Of a stretch of 58,948 nt of DNA, positions 17,359-27,162 are shown one piece after another (position 1 is the first letter of the stretch; each line of letters begins with the position of its first letter). The stretch covers positions 1 through 58,948 of the forward strand of contig JAURYA010000056.1 of assembly GCA_030654155.1 (NCBI GenBank), in the 5' to 3' direction. This stretch comes from Sulfurimonas sp. (lineage in GTDB: Bacteria > Campylobacterota > Campylobacteria > Campylobacterales > Sulfurimonadaceae). The notes beneath the pieces were generated by a model that searched no databases, had not been told where the DNA came from, and saw only the letters and a list, made by a program, of their open reading frames with translations. A program made the position numbers and the translations under genes.

Positions 17359-19143
17359 CTAGTTGTGTTTTAGTATTACCGTCTCAAGTTCATGCAGATT
17401 GTTTATATTATTTTGGCGCAAATCTACATGTTTGTAGCTAAGCGTTATGCCGCTCTCTTTAAATATCTCTTGCTGCATCAAATCATCCAGCACAATATCC
17501 GTATGGCTTTTTCCGATTACTACAAAATCGTCACCGTGAATTCTAAAGATAAAAGATAACGGAAATTTCTCAATAAGTCCTTCTGCAAACTTTTTCAAAA
17601 ACAAGTCGCCCTTTGCCCATCCATGCTTCTCATTATATGTGCTAAAGTTGTGCATATATATCGTATTTACGCAGATAAACTCTTTTTTTATAACATTTTG
17701 ATTCAATATATTGTTTAAATATTTTGAGTTATATGCGTCCGTTATCTGATCTCTGTAAAAGTATGCAAAACGCTCTTTTTCAAGCTCTGTTACCGGAAGC
17801 TGATTTATATTGCTTACAAGCTCGACATGCCCCAACACTTTTATGGCACTCTCTACAACTTCGGGATGAAACTGCTTTGAAGATTGCTCTCTAAGCTCTT
17901 GCATCGCCTCATTAATATTTTTGCCAACTTTGTAGATGCGGTTTGTAGTCATGGCATCAAAAGCGTCGGCAACAATCATAATCTGGGACAGAAGCGGTAT
18001 CTCATCGCCGCCCAAGCCTCTTGGGTACCCTTTTGCATCATATCGCTCATGATGGCACAACACGATATCTGCTATCTCTTTATACATAGGAATCGTGTTT
18101 AATATAGTGTAGCTGACCTCTACGTGCCTTTTTATTAGCTTATACTCAAGTTCACTCAGCTTATCCGGCTTCAACAAAATATTATCAGGGGTAGAGATTT
18201 TTCCGATGTCGTGGAGTATTCCGGCTCTATAAATAAGTTCGCACTCATCCAATGAGCAGCCCATCTCTTGGGCTATCATTTTTGAATAAGTTGCTACTCT
18301 TTGTGAATGTCCGCCCGTATATGCGTCACGGTCCTCCACGATGGCAACAAAAGATTCAAGAGTTTTTTCAAAGTTTTGAGCTCTCTCTTCCTCTTTTTGC
18401 TGGAGCTCTGCTTTGAGATATACATGTTGTGTAATCTCTTGCTTGATGCCGATGTAATTGGTAATTTTTCCATAGCTGTTTTTGACAGGCGCGATAATCG
18501 CCGACTCCCAGTACTCTTCGCCGTTCTTTTTTATATTTTTAAAAGTACCGTTCCAAACCTCACCGTTTGAAATATCCTCCCACAGCTCCTTATAATCTTC
18601 ATCGGGATGAAAATCACTCTTTAGAATTTTTGGGTTCTTCCCGATAACCTCTTCAAGAGAATAGCCAGTCGTTTCGCTAAAGAATGGATTTACATACTCC
18701 ATATTTCCATCAATATCTGTTATGAGTATTGAAACTGGGCTGCTGTCCAATATATATTGCAGCTTTAAAATTTCATGAATATTTTCTTGCTGCTTGGTGA
18801 TGTCTACGTATATGGTTCCGATTTGAACGTTCTGCTCTTTGTCTTTGATGGTAAAAGCAAGAGCTTTGAAAATATGGCGGGTGTTGTTTTTTAAATCTTC
18901 TGCTTCAATAATCATTTTCGCATGACCATTCCGCTTTGCCTCTTTTAGAAGCTGTGCGGCTTTGTCCGCTGTCTCTTTTGGGAGCAAATCACAAAGAAGT
19001 AAACCTACCGCATTCTCCTTTGTAAAAAATGAGTTTGCGATACTATTCATATATACGATGCGTTCTTCATCGTCATGAATACCAATAACCGCCGGAATCT
19101 CTTCCATAAACTGTTCAAACAGATCGTTTTTTTGTTCACTCAT
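17359..19143 (-). CDS. PAS-PAS-HD-GYP protein with a GGDEF-like tail
   Basis: A 594-residue cytoplasmic signalling protein. Two PAS domains come first (roughly 5-125 and 130-245; the second has a TDIDGNMEYVNPFFSETTGYS core). A coiled linker follows, then an HD-GYP domain with HDIGK and HHERYDAKGYP; this domain hydrolyses cyclic di-GMP in active members. The last 150 residues look like a degenerate GGDEF domain, with HGDDF in place of GGDEF and so probably no cyclase activity. I chose the ATG at 19143; a TTG at 19152 is in frame. The input sensed by the PAS domains is unknown. Confidence 0.85.
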   Translation of the reverse strand: MSEQKNDLFEQFMEEIPAVIGIHDDEERIVYMNSIANSFFTKENAVGLLLCDLLPKETADKAAQLLKEAKRNGHAKMIIEAEDLKNNTRHIFKALAFTIKDKEQNVQIGTIYVDITKQQENIHEILKLQYILDSSPVSILITDIDGNMEYVNPFFSETTGYSLEEVIGKNPKILKSDFHPDEDYKELWEDISNGEVWNGTFKNIKKNGEEYWESAIIAPVKNSYGKITNYIGIKQEITQHVYLKAELQQKEEERAQNFEKTLESFVAIVEDRDAYTGGHSQRVATYSKMIAQEMGCSLDECELIYRAGILHDIGKISTPDNILLKPDKLSELEYKLIKRHVEVSYTILNTIPMYKEIADIVLCHHERYDAKGYPRGLGGDEIPLLSQIMIVADAFDAMTTNRIYKVGKNINEAMQELREQSSKQFHPEVVESAIKVLGHVELVSNINQLPVTELEKERFAYFYRDQITDAYNSKYLNNILNQNVIKKEFICVNTIYMHNFSTYNEKHGWAKGDLFLKKFAEGLIEKFPLSFIFRIHGDDFVVIGKSHTDIVLDDLMQQEIFKESGITLSYKHVDLRQNNINNLHELETVILKHN

Positions 19144-19162
19144 TTTTAACAACTCTTCTTAT

Positions 19163-19306
19163 TTATTTTTGTATAAACTGTCCGCACCCTTTTACTTCAG
19201 TGCCCTTAAATGTTTTATAATCTTTGTTGCCGTCTAAAAATGACTGAAATCTAGCGCACTCTTTGCTGTTGATACATACTTTATTATCACATGCCTTGTC
19301 TACCAT
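19163..19306 (-). CDS. 47-residue cysteine-containing small protein
   Basis: A short reading frame just upstream of the PAS/HD-GYP gene and on the same strand. It encodes 47 residues with four Cys: CDNKVC and KEC near the N-terminus and GCG near the C-terminus, and it is lysine-rich with no signal or membrane segment. AGGA lies six bases before the ATG at 19306, good support for translation; a second in-frame ATG at 19324 lacks such a site. The Cys spacing (x4, x5) could bind a metal, or the protein could be reduced in the cytoplasm. I do not recognise the family. Confidence 0.55.
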   Translation of the reverse strand: MVDKACDNKVCINSKECARFQSFLDGNKDYKTFKGTEVKGCGQFIQK

Positions 19307-19454
19307 TTGTCGTCCTATCTTCATTTATAATATTTTTTATAATTATATCAAAATAGGTACTCTAAATGCTGTCACTATAAAAAATTAATATAATTTGAAA
19401 AATATTTCGTTATCATTGTGATATGTGATAGCAAAAATCAGAAAAGGGAACTCG

Positions 19455-20429
19455 ATGATAAAATTATTATTTATACTACTCTCAAGCAGCATACTTTTTG
19501 CAAAATTTGATAGTTGCGAGTTTGAAAACAAGCATTATACGGATGTCTGCAACAAAGTTGTAAAGGATGGTGTCTCTTATGAGTATGCAAACAGCTTTTT
19601 ACTCTCCTACTTTAAGACGCAGAAGTTTGATGAAGTAAGTTTTAAATATCTGCAGCCGGAGCATATTGCCACTCATAAAAAGAATGAGAAGAAAGCAAAC
19701 AACACCCTTCTTAGTTATATACCTGAAATGGTTGAACACTTAAGAGAGTATAGTAAAGTTTACGATTATGCCGAGCAAAAGTATGGTGTAAATCGCGAGA
19801 TAGTAGCCGCTATTTTGCTAAAAGAGACAAAACTCGGAAAAATCCAACCCAAACATGATGCATTTATTGTTTTTAACACTCTTGTAACCAGAATAGAGCC
19901 TAGCACAAAAAGAGAAGAGTGGCTTTTAAATATGGGCAAAAACAATATGGCTTCAATAATCACGCACTGCTACAAGCAAGGTGTAACTCCCGATGAGTGC
20001 AATCTTCCAAGCTCTTATGCAGGGGCAGTTGGAATACCGCAGTTTATGCCAAGCAGTTTTATTTATGCTCAAGGGTATAAAACAGAGGTTGCTGATTTGA
20101 GCAAAATGGAAGATGCCATTACCTCCGCTAGCAATTTTTTAAATAAAAAAGCTGATTTTAAAGAGCTTATAGACTGGGGTAAAATACCCGATATTGCAGA
20201 TATTGAATCAAAATGGTATGAATTTGAGTTTGAAAACGAAGACGCCTCTTTTGTTCATGAGCAAAACATAAAATCAGGAAAAGCTTATGAGTGCTTTACA
20301 TGTAAAAATAGCGAGCTTGACTATTTGAGAGAGTACGCAAAAAGAATCATGCGCTACAACAATTCATCCAACTACGCGGTGGGTGTAATGCGCCTAGCAT
20401 ATGATGCGCATGCTGGGCTTAGAAAATAG
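19455..20429 (+). CDS. Lytic murein transglycosylase, MltB-like
   Basis: A 324-residue exported protein of the MltB-type (SLT-2) family. It has a Sec signal (IKLLFILLSSSILFA) and the catalytic Glu in LLKETKLGK near residue 128, followed by SSYAGAVGIPQFMPSSF, the family hallmark. It cleaves glycan strands in the wall and leaves anhMurNAc ends, the substrate handled by the NagZ-AnmK-MurU operon 2 kb upstream. The ATG at 19455 has AGGGAA upstream; an earlier ATG at 19425 would precede the signal and is less likely. It converges on the HiPIP gene. Confidence 0.87.
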   Translation: MIKLLFILLSSSILFAKFDSCEFENKHYTDVCNKVVKDGVSYEYANSFLLSYFKTQKFDEVSFKYLQPEHIATHKKNEKKANNTLLSYIPEMVEHLREYSKVYDYAEQKYGVNREIVAAILLKETKLGKIQPKHDAFIVFNTLVTRIEPSTKREEWLLNMGKNNMASIITHCYKQGVTPDECNLPSSYAGAVGIPQFMPSSFIYAQGYKTEVADLSKMEDAITSASNFLNKKADFKELIDWGKIPDIADIESKWYEFEFENEDASFVHEQNIKSGKAYECFTCKNSELDYLREYAKRIMRYNNSSNYAVGVMRLAYDAHAGLRK

Positions 20430-20432
20430 AGG

Positions 20433-20687
20433 TTAGCTCTTTTTTCTTGTATCTTTAAAATACATCGTGCACCAGCCATCTGGGCTGATAGAACCATCAA
20501 CCAATTTGCACTCATTTGTCTTGGGCAAAAAATGCAGACACTCTGAACATTTTTTTCCATCTCTTGGACTATCTTGATACATCAGCTTCTCTTTTGTTTC
20601 TTTTGCCAAAAGCGGAGAAGCACTCCATGTTACAAGCCCAAGTATAGCCATATATCTAAAAAAATCTCTTCTTGATGAAGATTTCAT
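20433..20687 (-). CDS. High-potential iron-sulfur protein (HiPIP)
   Basis: An 84-residue exported electron carrier. The Tat motif SRRDFFRYM lies at residues 4-12 and is followed by a hydrophobic stretch, fitting a protein exported with its [4Fe-4S] cluster inserted. The HiPIP cysteines are visible as CSEC, then C in NECKL and C in GWCTMY, with the conserved aromatic neighbours. HiPIPs shuttle electrons in the periplasm at high potential. I took the second ATG (20687), six bases after AGGAG. It converges with the transglycosylase gene, three bases away. Confidence 0.88.
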   Translation of the reverse strand: MKSSSRRDFFRYMAILGLVTWSASPLLAKETKEKLMYQDSPRDGKKCSECLHFLPKTNECKLVDGSISPDGWCTMYFKDTRKKS

Positions 20688-20820
20688 TGTCATCTCCTAA
20701 TGGGAATTTGTGAAAATCACACTCCGTTTGAAAATCTTACTTTCACGACTATACTTTATTCTTTTTCTCTTAAATTACCATAAACAATAAAATCTACTCT
20801 ATTTGTCAAACTTTATTTTA

Positions 20821-21657
20821 TTAAAAAATTGTGGCTTTTAGCGTATGGGACTTTTGCGGTTTTATAACTCTCGCATCAAGAAATGCGTTTGCAGGTTCAA
20901 TGCAGAGCATACTCTCGTAAGCATTAGGTTTCATGGCACTCATTCTACCGCACTTCTCAATCCATGGATTCCAGATAACAGCCGAAGATGAGTTTTCATT
21001 TTTTATATGAATTGTTCTATTTTTATCACTCAAGGCTATCTCGCCATCAACCTCTTGATAGACTCTGTCAACCTCTTGGTTAAAAGTTATATCGCCTTTT
21101 TGCACCTCATTTTTCCAAGTAAGCGCATCCAAATAAGGCTTATTATCAAGCCCTTTGATAGTTACATCTGAGATATGCGAAACACTAAAGTAAGTGTGAA
21201 GAGCTTGTGAGATTTTAAAGGTTCTTTCATCTATATTTGTAGTTTTTAGCTCCATAATCAGTTTATCCGAAATGGTAATTTTCAACTCCAAAAGAAACTT
21301 GTAGTGCCACATTCCCAGTGTTTTTTCATTGTACGTCAATCTAAAAGTAAAAGTTGTCGTTTTTTCATCAACCTCATCACCACCCACAAACTCCCACAAA
21401 GCTGTTCTTGCAAAACCGTGCTGAGGCAAAGTTTTGTCTTCATTAAACCCAAACCACGGCCAACAGACTGGAACACCGCCGCGGATAGCTTTGCCAACCT
21501 CAAAGTCACTCACTTCGCTGAGCCAGAGAATAGGCTCTTCGCCAACTCTTGCATAATGAAATATATGTGCGCCTTGAAGTGCTATTTTTGCCTCGGCAGA
21601 GCTGTTTTTTATCTCAATATAGGCAAAACCGTTAGCTAGTTTCTTAAGAACAATCAT
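20821..21657 (-). CDS. D-hexose-6-phosphate mutarotase (YeaD-like aldose 1-epimerase)
   Basis: A 278-residue galactose-mutarotase-fold protein. GVPVCWPWFG near residue 61 and PQHGFAR near 78 supply one catalytic His region; LHTYFSV is the second, and MLCIEPANA near the C-terminus contains the conserved Glu. These fit the YeaD subgroup, which interconverts anomers of hexose-6-phosphates. It is the last gene of a four-gene operon and overlaps the sugar porter gene by ATGA. The true sugar is not known. Confidence 0.82.
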   Translation of the reverse strand: MIVLKKLANGFAYIEIKNSSAEAKIALQGAHIFHYARVGEEPILWLSEVSDFEVGKAIRGGVPVCWPWFGFNEDKTLPQHGFARTALWEFVGGDEVDEKTTTFTFRLTYNEKTLGMWHYKFLLELKITISDKLIMELKTTNIDERTFKISQALHTYFSVSHISDVTIKGLDNKPYLDALTWKNEVQKGDITFNQEVDRVYQEVDGEIALSDKNRTIHIKNENSSSAVIWNPWIEKCGRMSAMKPNAYESMLCIEPANAFLDARVIKPQKSHTLKATIF

Positions 21658-22922
21658 TCATCTCTCCAAGATAAGATTTTATGCCCTTTGATAGCATAAA
21701 AAAGGATAAAAGCATAACAAACTATGCCTAGGAGATAGGTTGATTGCATATCGCCGCTCACTTGAGAAATTTTGCCAAAAATAAGAGGAAGCACTGCCCC
21801 GCCTGCTATCGCCATAATCAAAAGTGCGCTTCCCTTCGCCGTATATCTGCCCAATCCATCCAATGCCAATGGCCAGATAGTAGGCCAGACAAGGGCATTT
21901 GCAAAACCCAGAAGTGCTACAAATGTTACAGTGTTTGGAAGAGTTCTTACCCCGCTCCAACCCCACAAAATCTCAGATATGCCGTGGCTTTGCGATGAAA
22001 CTACAACTCCAAACAAAAACAAAACTCCAAAAAGAGCAGAGCCGACAAGTGCTCTCTCCTGTGAAAGATATTTAGGTATAAACAAAACGCCGACAAGGTA
22101 GCCCAGAACCATAAAAATCATAGTAAAAGAGGTGAGCGAGGTATAATTTTCAACGCCCAAATGTTGCCCGTAAAGCCCTATGGTATCTCCGGCTATAACC
22201 TCAATGCCAACATAGAAAAAGAGTGCCGCCGCGCCTAAAACAACACGAGGAAACTGAAATATACTCTTTTTCTCCTCAGATGAATTCTCTTTAAGAAACT
22301 CAAGTTCAGGAAGCGAAGAGAATTTTACAAGCGCAATCAAACCGCTTAAAACAACAGCCATAACAATGTATGGAGTTATCAGTTTTGAAGCAAGAGCCTC
22401 TTTTGACTCTGTTGTTAGATTTTCCAATGAGCCGATGTCTGAGAGTATAAAAGCGGTAAAAAGAAGAGGAGCAATAACGCCCGCACTTTTGTTTATAAGC
22501 CCCATAATGCTTATACGCATAGCCGCACTCTTTATATCTCCGATGCAGACTATGTACGGATTTGAAGCGGTTTGCAAAACTGTAAGTCCAGTTCCAAGCG
22601 TAAAAAGTGCGATTAGAAAGAGCATAAAACTCTCACTCTGCGCTGCGGGAATAAAAAGAAGAGCTCCTGCTGCCATAACGCCAAGACCCAAAGCCATGCC
22701 GTTTTTATACCCAGTTTTCTCAAGCACATAAGCCATCGGCAACGCCATAACGGTATAGGCGATGTAAAAAGCAAAAGTTACAAAAAGAGCTTCAAACTCA
22801 TTAAGGTCGCAGATAACTTTTAAAAAGGGAATGAGTGAGCCGTTTAGCCATGTGACAAATCCAAATATAAAAAAAAGAACTCCTATGATTGCCATAGGGG
22901 CAAGAGTAGATTTACTTTGCAC
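21654..22922 (-). CDS. Sugar MFS transporter (FucP / glucose-galactose porter family)
   Basis: A 422-residue porter with 12 hydrophobic segments. The N-terminal FFIFGFVTWLNGSLIPFLK and the QTASNPYI stretch are typical of the FHS (FucP/GluP) family; H. pylori uses a member (GluP) for glucose and galactose. The second half holds FANALVWPTIWPLALDGLGRYTAKGSALLIMAI, also typical. The gene overlaps the upstream HAD gene by 11 bases and the mutarotase by four. A sugar porter with a hexose-phosphate mutarotase is notable in a presumed autotroph. Confidence 0.85.
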   Translation of the reverse strand: MQSKSTLAPMAIIGVLFFIFGFVTWLNGSLIPFLKVICDLNEFEALFVTFAFYIAYTVMALPMAYVLEKTGYKNGMALGLGVMAAGALLFIPAAQSESFMLFLIALFTLGTGLTVLQTASNPYIVCIGDIKSAAMRISIMGLINKSAGVIAPLLFTAFILSDIGSLENLTTESKEALASKLITPYIVMAVVLSGLIALVKFSSLPELEFLKENSSEEKKSIFQFPRVVLGAAALFFYVGIEVIAGDTIGLYGQHLGVENYTSLTSFTMIFMVLGYLVGVLFIPKYLSQERALVGSALFGVLFLFGVVVSSQSHGISEILWGWSGVRTLPNTVTFVALLGFANALVWPTIWPLALDGLGRYTAKGSALLIMAIAGGAVLPLIFGKISQVSGDMQSTYLLGIVCYAFILFYAIKGHKILSWRDE

Positions 22923-23742
22923 TTTTTAAACCTTTGAGATATTTTGCAACAGCATCTTCATCGTTTGTGTGAGGCAGAACAATATTTGCCAATTTTTTTA
23001 CGCCCTCTTGCGCATTTGCAACTGCAACGGAGACTCCTGCCAGTTCAAACATACCGATGTCATTGAAGTTGTCTCCAAAAACGGTAAGTTTTTTTAAATC
23101 AAAACCTACATATTCGCTTACGCTTCTGATGCCGTGCGATTTGTCAGCATCTCTGTGAAGAAGAGTTAAAAAGTAGCACCCCACATAAGCTTCTGGGGCA
23201 AGAATATATTTAAGCGTATCCCCAAAAATAGCTTGTAAATGCGATGACAATGCCCGAAGCTGTGTCTCTCCCCCGAAATAGACAATCTTGAAATTATCAC
23301 TCATTGCCTGAAGATTTCTATGCTCTTGAAGATTATCATCCTTGCTGTACTTTTTTAAAACCTTTTTTTGGTGCTCGTTTAAAATATCAGAGTATAAAAA
23401 TGCCTCGTTTAGATTTTTATCTGCCAGTGCCAAAACAAACGGATAGATGCCAAACTTTGCGCCCTCGTCTATGATAGTGTCCGCAACCTCTTTGTTTATA
23501 AACTTGGTCTCGATTATCTTTTTATCCATCGTGGCAATGAGTGCGCCATCAAGAAGTATCATCGGGGCGTTTACATCTATATTTTGCAGAAACTGTGCCG
23601 TTTTTTTGTATGTTCTGGCGGTTGCGATGCTCATGATGGAGTCTGATGCTTGGGCATTCCAAATCTCTCTTGTGAAGTCGCTCAGAGACAAATCGGTTCG
23701 CAAAAATGTGTGGTCAAGGTCTGTAATGTATATATTTTTCAT
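22912..23742 (-). CDS. HAD-IIB (Cof-type) sugar phosphatase
   Basis: A 276-residue HAD hydrolase with motif I DLDHTFL near the start, motif II in SIATAR, and motif IV GDNFNDIGMF near residue 220; the cap between them is the C2 type of Cof/sucrose-phosphate phosphatases. It should remove phosphate from a small phosphorylated substrate, probably a sugar. The ATG at 23742 forms ATGA with the stop of the antiporter gene and has a purine-rich GGAGG upstream; an earlier start at 23766 is in frame. Substrate unknown. Confidence 0.8.
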   Translation of the reverse strand: MKNIYITDLDHTFLRTDLSLSDFTREIWNAQASDSIMSIATARTYKKTAQFLQNIDVNAPMILLDGALIATMDKKIIETKFINKEVADTIIDEGAKFGIYPFVLALADKNLNEAFLYSDILNEHQKKVLKKYSKDDNLQEHRNLQAMSDNFKIVYFGGETQLRALSSHLQAIFGDTLKYILAPEAYVGCYFLTLLHRDADKSHGIRSVSEYVGFDLKKLTVFGDNFNDIGMFELAGVSVAVANAQEGVKKLANIVLPHTNDEDAVAKYLKGLKSAK

Positions 23743-25370
23743 CGCCTCTTTCCTCCGATTTGGCATGTTAGCATCTTCTCCACCAAGATACGCCCTATCT
23801 CCATTTTATCATCCACTATCGATGTGATTGGCAAATCTTCTAAATTCTCTTTATCCTCAAGTGTAGATACTTTAACGACAAGGTTTATATTTTTTGTATG
23901 TTTTAATACTGCTTCACAGACAGCTCTTTTTTTCTCAAGATTATCAAGTGTTACAATCACTGCCGCAGAACTCTCCGCATGCAAAGCTTCCAAAAGAGAT
24001 AGTTTTGACATATCTCCAAGATATGCCTCTTTTCCCGCTACAAGAGCTTCTTGAACATGTTTTGGGTTATTGTCTATTATTACATAAGGAGCGTCTATTG
24101 CATCTAAATGTTTTACAACAAACTTACCCGTTATACTATACCCACAAACTATAACATGGTTTTTTGTAGAAATAAATGCCGAAGTATCTAAACCCAAATA
24201 TTGATAATTACTGATATAACTTACAAAACGATTGATTTTTGATATAAAAAACGGTGTTATTATCATAGAAAAGATAACTACTAAAATAAACATGGACTCT
24301 GTCTCTTTATCAAGAAGTCCGCCGATGCTGGAGACGGCAAAAATAACAAATGAAAATTCTCCGACTTGTGAGAGGGCAAGAGCCGTCTTAAGTGAGCGGG
24401 TATGTGACGAAGTGATACGCATTATTACATATGTTATAGCAGTTTTTGAAATAAAGATAAGAATAAAAGTCATAACTATCAAACCGATGTGATCTATAAA
24501 AAAAACAAGATCTATCTTCATACCTACAACGATAAAAAATGTTCCAAGAAGTATGTCTTTAAATGGCGCTATATCGGATTCAACTTTATAATGATATTTT
24601 GTCTCTGCTATAATCATTCCTGCAACAAATGCTCCAAGCGAATAGGTAAACCCCATAAACGAAGCTACAAGCGCCGCACTTATAACTATAAAAAGTACCG
24701 AACTCATAAAAAGCTCATCTAATTCGCTTCTAGCAGAAAAATGCAAAAGCCATGTCATAACCCTTTTTCCGACAACAAACAAAAGTGCTATAACCAAAAC
24801 GGCACTTATGAATGTATCCATCAATACCGTCGATATGGATTGTGTGCCTTTACTTGTTAAAAATCCTAAAAAGATTAAAATAGGTATAACAGCAATATCT
24901 TGAAATATCAAAATTCCCATAGCTCTCTGCCCATAAGGGTTATTGATCTCTTTTGAGCTTTTTAAATAACTAAGCACGACGGCGGTCGATGAGAGTGCGA
25001 TAGCAAGTGCAACTATAATAGCAGAAACGGCTGGAAGTCTAAAATAATAATAAGATACTATAAAAATAAAAATAGCGGTAATGCTTACTTGTAAAAAACC
25101 GTTAAAAAAAATCTCCGTCTTCATACTGTTCATTTTTGATAAAGAGACTTCAAGCCCTATAGTAAACATTAAAAAAACGACTCCAAAGTCTCCTATATGC
25201 CCAAGCATAGCAGAACTGCCGTACTCTCGCAAATCAAAAGCATATACTATAATAGTACCCGTTAATATATACCCTATTATCTGTGATATACCGAAATGCT
25301 TAAAAGCAATATTTAAAATAGTCGATATGCCGAGCGCGGCTACTATATATAAAAGTGCAAAATCCATCAA
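23739..25370 (-). CDS. Kef-type cation:proton antiporter with TrkA-N domain
   Basis: A 543-residue inner-membrane protein. The first 380 residues form about 12 membrane helices of the CPA2 (Kef) family, including GFTYSLGAFVAGMIIAET. A RCK/TrkA-N nucleotide-binding domain follows (HVIVCGYSITGKFVVKHL, from about 400), with the shortened GYSxxG nucleotide loop. Kef proteins exchange potassium or sodium for protons. It is the first gene of the operon with the HAD, MFS and mutarotase genes, which may be cotranscription without a shared function. Confidence 0.87.
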   Translation of the reverse strand: MMDFALLYIVAALGISTILNIAFKHFGISQIIGYILTGTIIVYAFDLREYGSSAMLGHIGDFGVVFLMFTIGLEVSLSKMNSMKTEIFFNGFLQVSITAIFIFIVSYYYFRLPAVSAIIVALAIALSSTAVVLSYLKSSKEINNPYGQRAMGILIFQDIAVIPILIFLGFLTSKGTQSISTVLMDTFISAVLVIALLFVVGKRVMTWLLHFSARSELDELFMSSVLFIVISAALVASFMGFTYSLGAFVAGMIIAETKYHYKVESDIAPFKDILLGTFFIVVGMKIDLVFFIDHIGLIVMTFILIFISKTAITYVIMRITSSHTRSLKTALALSQVGEFSFVIFAVSSIGGLLDKETESMFILVVIFSMIITPFFISKINRFVSYISNYQYLGLDTSAFISTKNHVIVCGYSITGKFVVKHLDAIDAPYVIIDNNPKHVQEALVAGKEAYLGDMSKLSLLEALHAESSAAVIVTLDNLEKKRAVCEAVLKHTKNINLVVKVSTLEDKENLEDLPITSIVDDKMEIGRILVEKMLTCQIGGKRR

Positions 25371-25494
25371 AATCTTTCAAATATTTTATTTCTGGTTTTT
25401 TAAAAACCCCTAGTAGCTACAATTATAACAAAAGAACCTTTTAGCTTACTATTTTTTAAAGCGCCTATGTACTTAATTTTAAGAGACTCTATAT

Positions 25495-25500
25495 TATAAT
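25495..25500 (+). promoter_or_regulatory. -10 box of the probable pyrG promoter
   Basis: A perfect TATAAT lies 32 bases before the pyrG ATG in the divergent gap with the antiporter gene; CTTAAT at about 25472 is a weak -35. The position suits a leader of about 25 bases. Confidence 0.5.
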
Positions 25501-25532
25501 CGCGTTAATGTTTAACATTTTGGAGCTATTTT

Positions 25533-27161
25533 ATGACTAAATATATCTTTGTAACCGGTGGTGTTTTAAGTTCTCTTGGAAAAGGGATAACAGCGGCTAG
25601 CATCGGCACTTTGCTTAAACACTCCGGCATACAAGTGGGTATGTTGAAAATTGATCCATACATAAATGTTGACCCAGGAACCATGAGCCCGTTAGAGCAT
25701 GGTGAAGTTTTTGTTACAAAAGATGGGGCAGAAACGGACTTGGACATCGGAAACTATGAGAGATTTTTAGATACATCTTATCTTAAATCAAGCAACTTCA
25801 CTACCGGTCAGATATACTCAGCCGTAATCGAGAGAGAACGCGCAGGCGGATATCTAGGTCAAACAATTCAGGTTATCCCGCACATAGTCGGAGAGATTGT
25901 AAAGCGTATAAAAGAGGCTGGAGAGGGTCATGAGATTCTCATAGTTGAACTTGGCGGAACAGTCGGAGATATCGAAGGTCTTCCGTTTATGGAAGCGATT
26001 CGCCAGATGAAACATGATGATGAAGTTGAGGGAACATTTTTTGTTCACGTTACGCTTATTCCATTCATAAAAGCTGCCGGTGAACTAAAAAGCAAACCGA
26101 CTCAGCACTCTGTTCAAGAGCTTCGCCGCATCGGCATAACTCCTCAGATGATAATTGCAAGAAGCGAAAATGCACTACCAAAAACTTTCAAGAAAAAACT
26201 GGCAATGAGCTGTGATGTCTCCGCAGATAGCGTTATAGAGGCGCTTGATGCTGCAACTATTTATGATATTCCTATTACATTTTTGAGACAAAACATCCTA
26301 AAACCTATCTCAAAAGAGCTTGGTTTGGGAGAACTTAATCCTGATATGGAAGAATGGGATTCTCTGGTTAAAAAAATAGTTCAGCCAAAAAATCGCATAG
26401 TTCTTGGTTTTGTCGGGAAATATCTCGAACTAAAAGAGGCTTACAAATCTTTAACAGAATCCCTAATCCACGCAGGCGCACATCTTGACACCCGTGTTGA
26501 TATTCACTGGGTTGACAGTGAAAAGATAGAAGAGAGGGGAGCAGAAGCACTACTGAGCGACTGTGACTCTGTTTTAGTTGCAGGAGGATTTGGAAATCGC
26601 GGTGTTGAGGGTAAAATAGAAGCCATTAGATATGCTCGTGAAAACAAAATTCCATACCTTGGCATCTGCCTTGGAATGCAGCTTACACTTGTAGAGTATG
26701 CAAGAAATGTGCTTGGTTTTAAAGACGCAAACTCGGTTGAGTTTGATGAAGAGACACCTTACCCGATGATTTACCTGATTGATAATTTTCTTGACCAAAG
26801 CGGAAATACTCAGCTTCGAACCCACAAATCACCGATGGGCGGAACTCTTAGACTTGGAGAGTACCCATGTGACACAAAAGAGGGCTCTCTTTTACGCAAA
26901 GCTTACGGCGGAGCAAAAACTATACATGAGAGACACCGTCATAGATACGAAGCAAATCCTACATACCGCAAACAGCTCGAAGATGCCGGCATGATAGTAA
27001 CGGGTGAATCAAACGGACTAATCGAGGCTGTTGAGATAAAAGGTCATCCATGGTTCTTGGGTGTTCAATTTCATCCTGAATTCACATCAAGACTTCAAAC
27101 TCCAAACCCTTCAATATTGGCGTTTGTTGAAGCAACTCTAAATATTTCACAAAAAGAGTAG
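25533..27161 (+). CDS. pyrG: CTP synthase
   Basis: A 542-residue enzyme that makes CTP from UTP with glutamine. The synthetase half starts with [17 protein letters not shown]. The glutaminase half has the nucleophile Cys in LGICLGMQL and the His/Glu pair in GVQFHPEF. Length and order are those of a standard PyrG. TTTTGGAGCTATTTT precedes the ATG, with GGAG as the ribosome site. It is followed after one base by recJ. Confidence 0.98.
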   Translation: MTKYIFVTGGVLSSLGKGITAASIGTLLKHSGIQVGMLKIDPYINVDPGTMSPLEHGEVFVTKDGAETDLDIGNYERFLDTSYLKSSNFTTGQIYSAVIERERAGGYLGQTIQVIPHIVGEIVKRIKEAGEGHEILIVELGGTVGDIEGLPFMEAIRQMKHDDEVEGTFFVHVTLIPFIKAAGELKSKPTQHSVQELRRIGITPQMIIARSENALPKTFKKKLAMSCDVSADSVIEALDAATIYDIPITFLRQNILKPISKELGLGELNPDMEEWDSLVKKIVQPKNRIVLGFVGKYLELKEAYKSLTESLIHAGAHLDTRVDIHWVDSEKIEERGAEALLSDCDSVLVAGGFGNRGVEGKIEAIRYARENKIPYLGICLGMQLTLVEYARNVLGFKDANSVEFDEETPYPMIYLIDNFLDQSGNTQLRTHKSPMGGTLRLGEYPCDTKEGSLLRKAYGGAKTIHERHRHRYEANPTYRKQLEDAGMIVTGESNGLIEAVEIKGHPWFLGVQFHPEFTSRLQTPNPSILAFVEATLNISQKE

Positions 27162-27162
27162 T

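Noticed and set aside
24489..24722. Lysine- and tyrosine-rich frame antisense to the Kef antiporter gene.
   Set aside because: Low-complexity translation produced by the reverse strand of membrane-helix codons.
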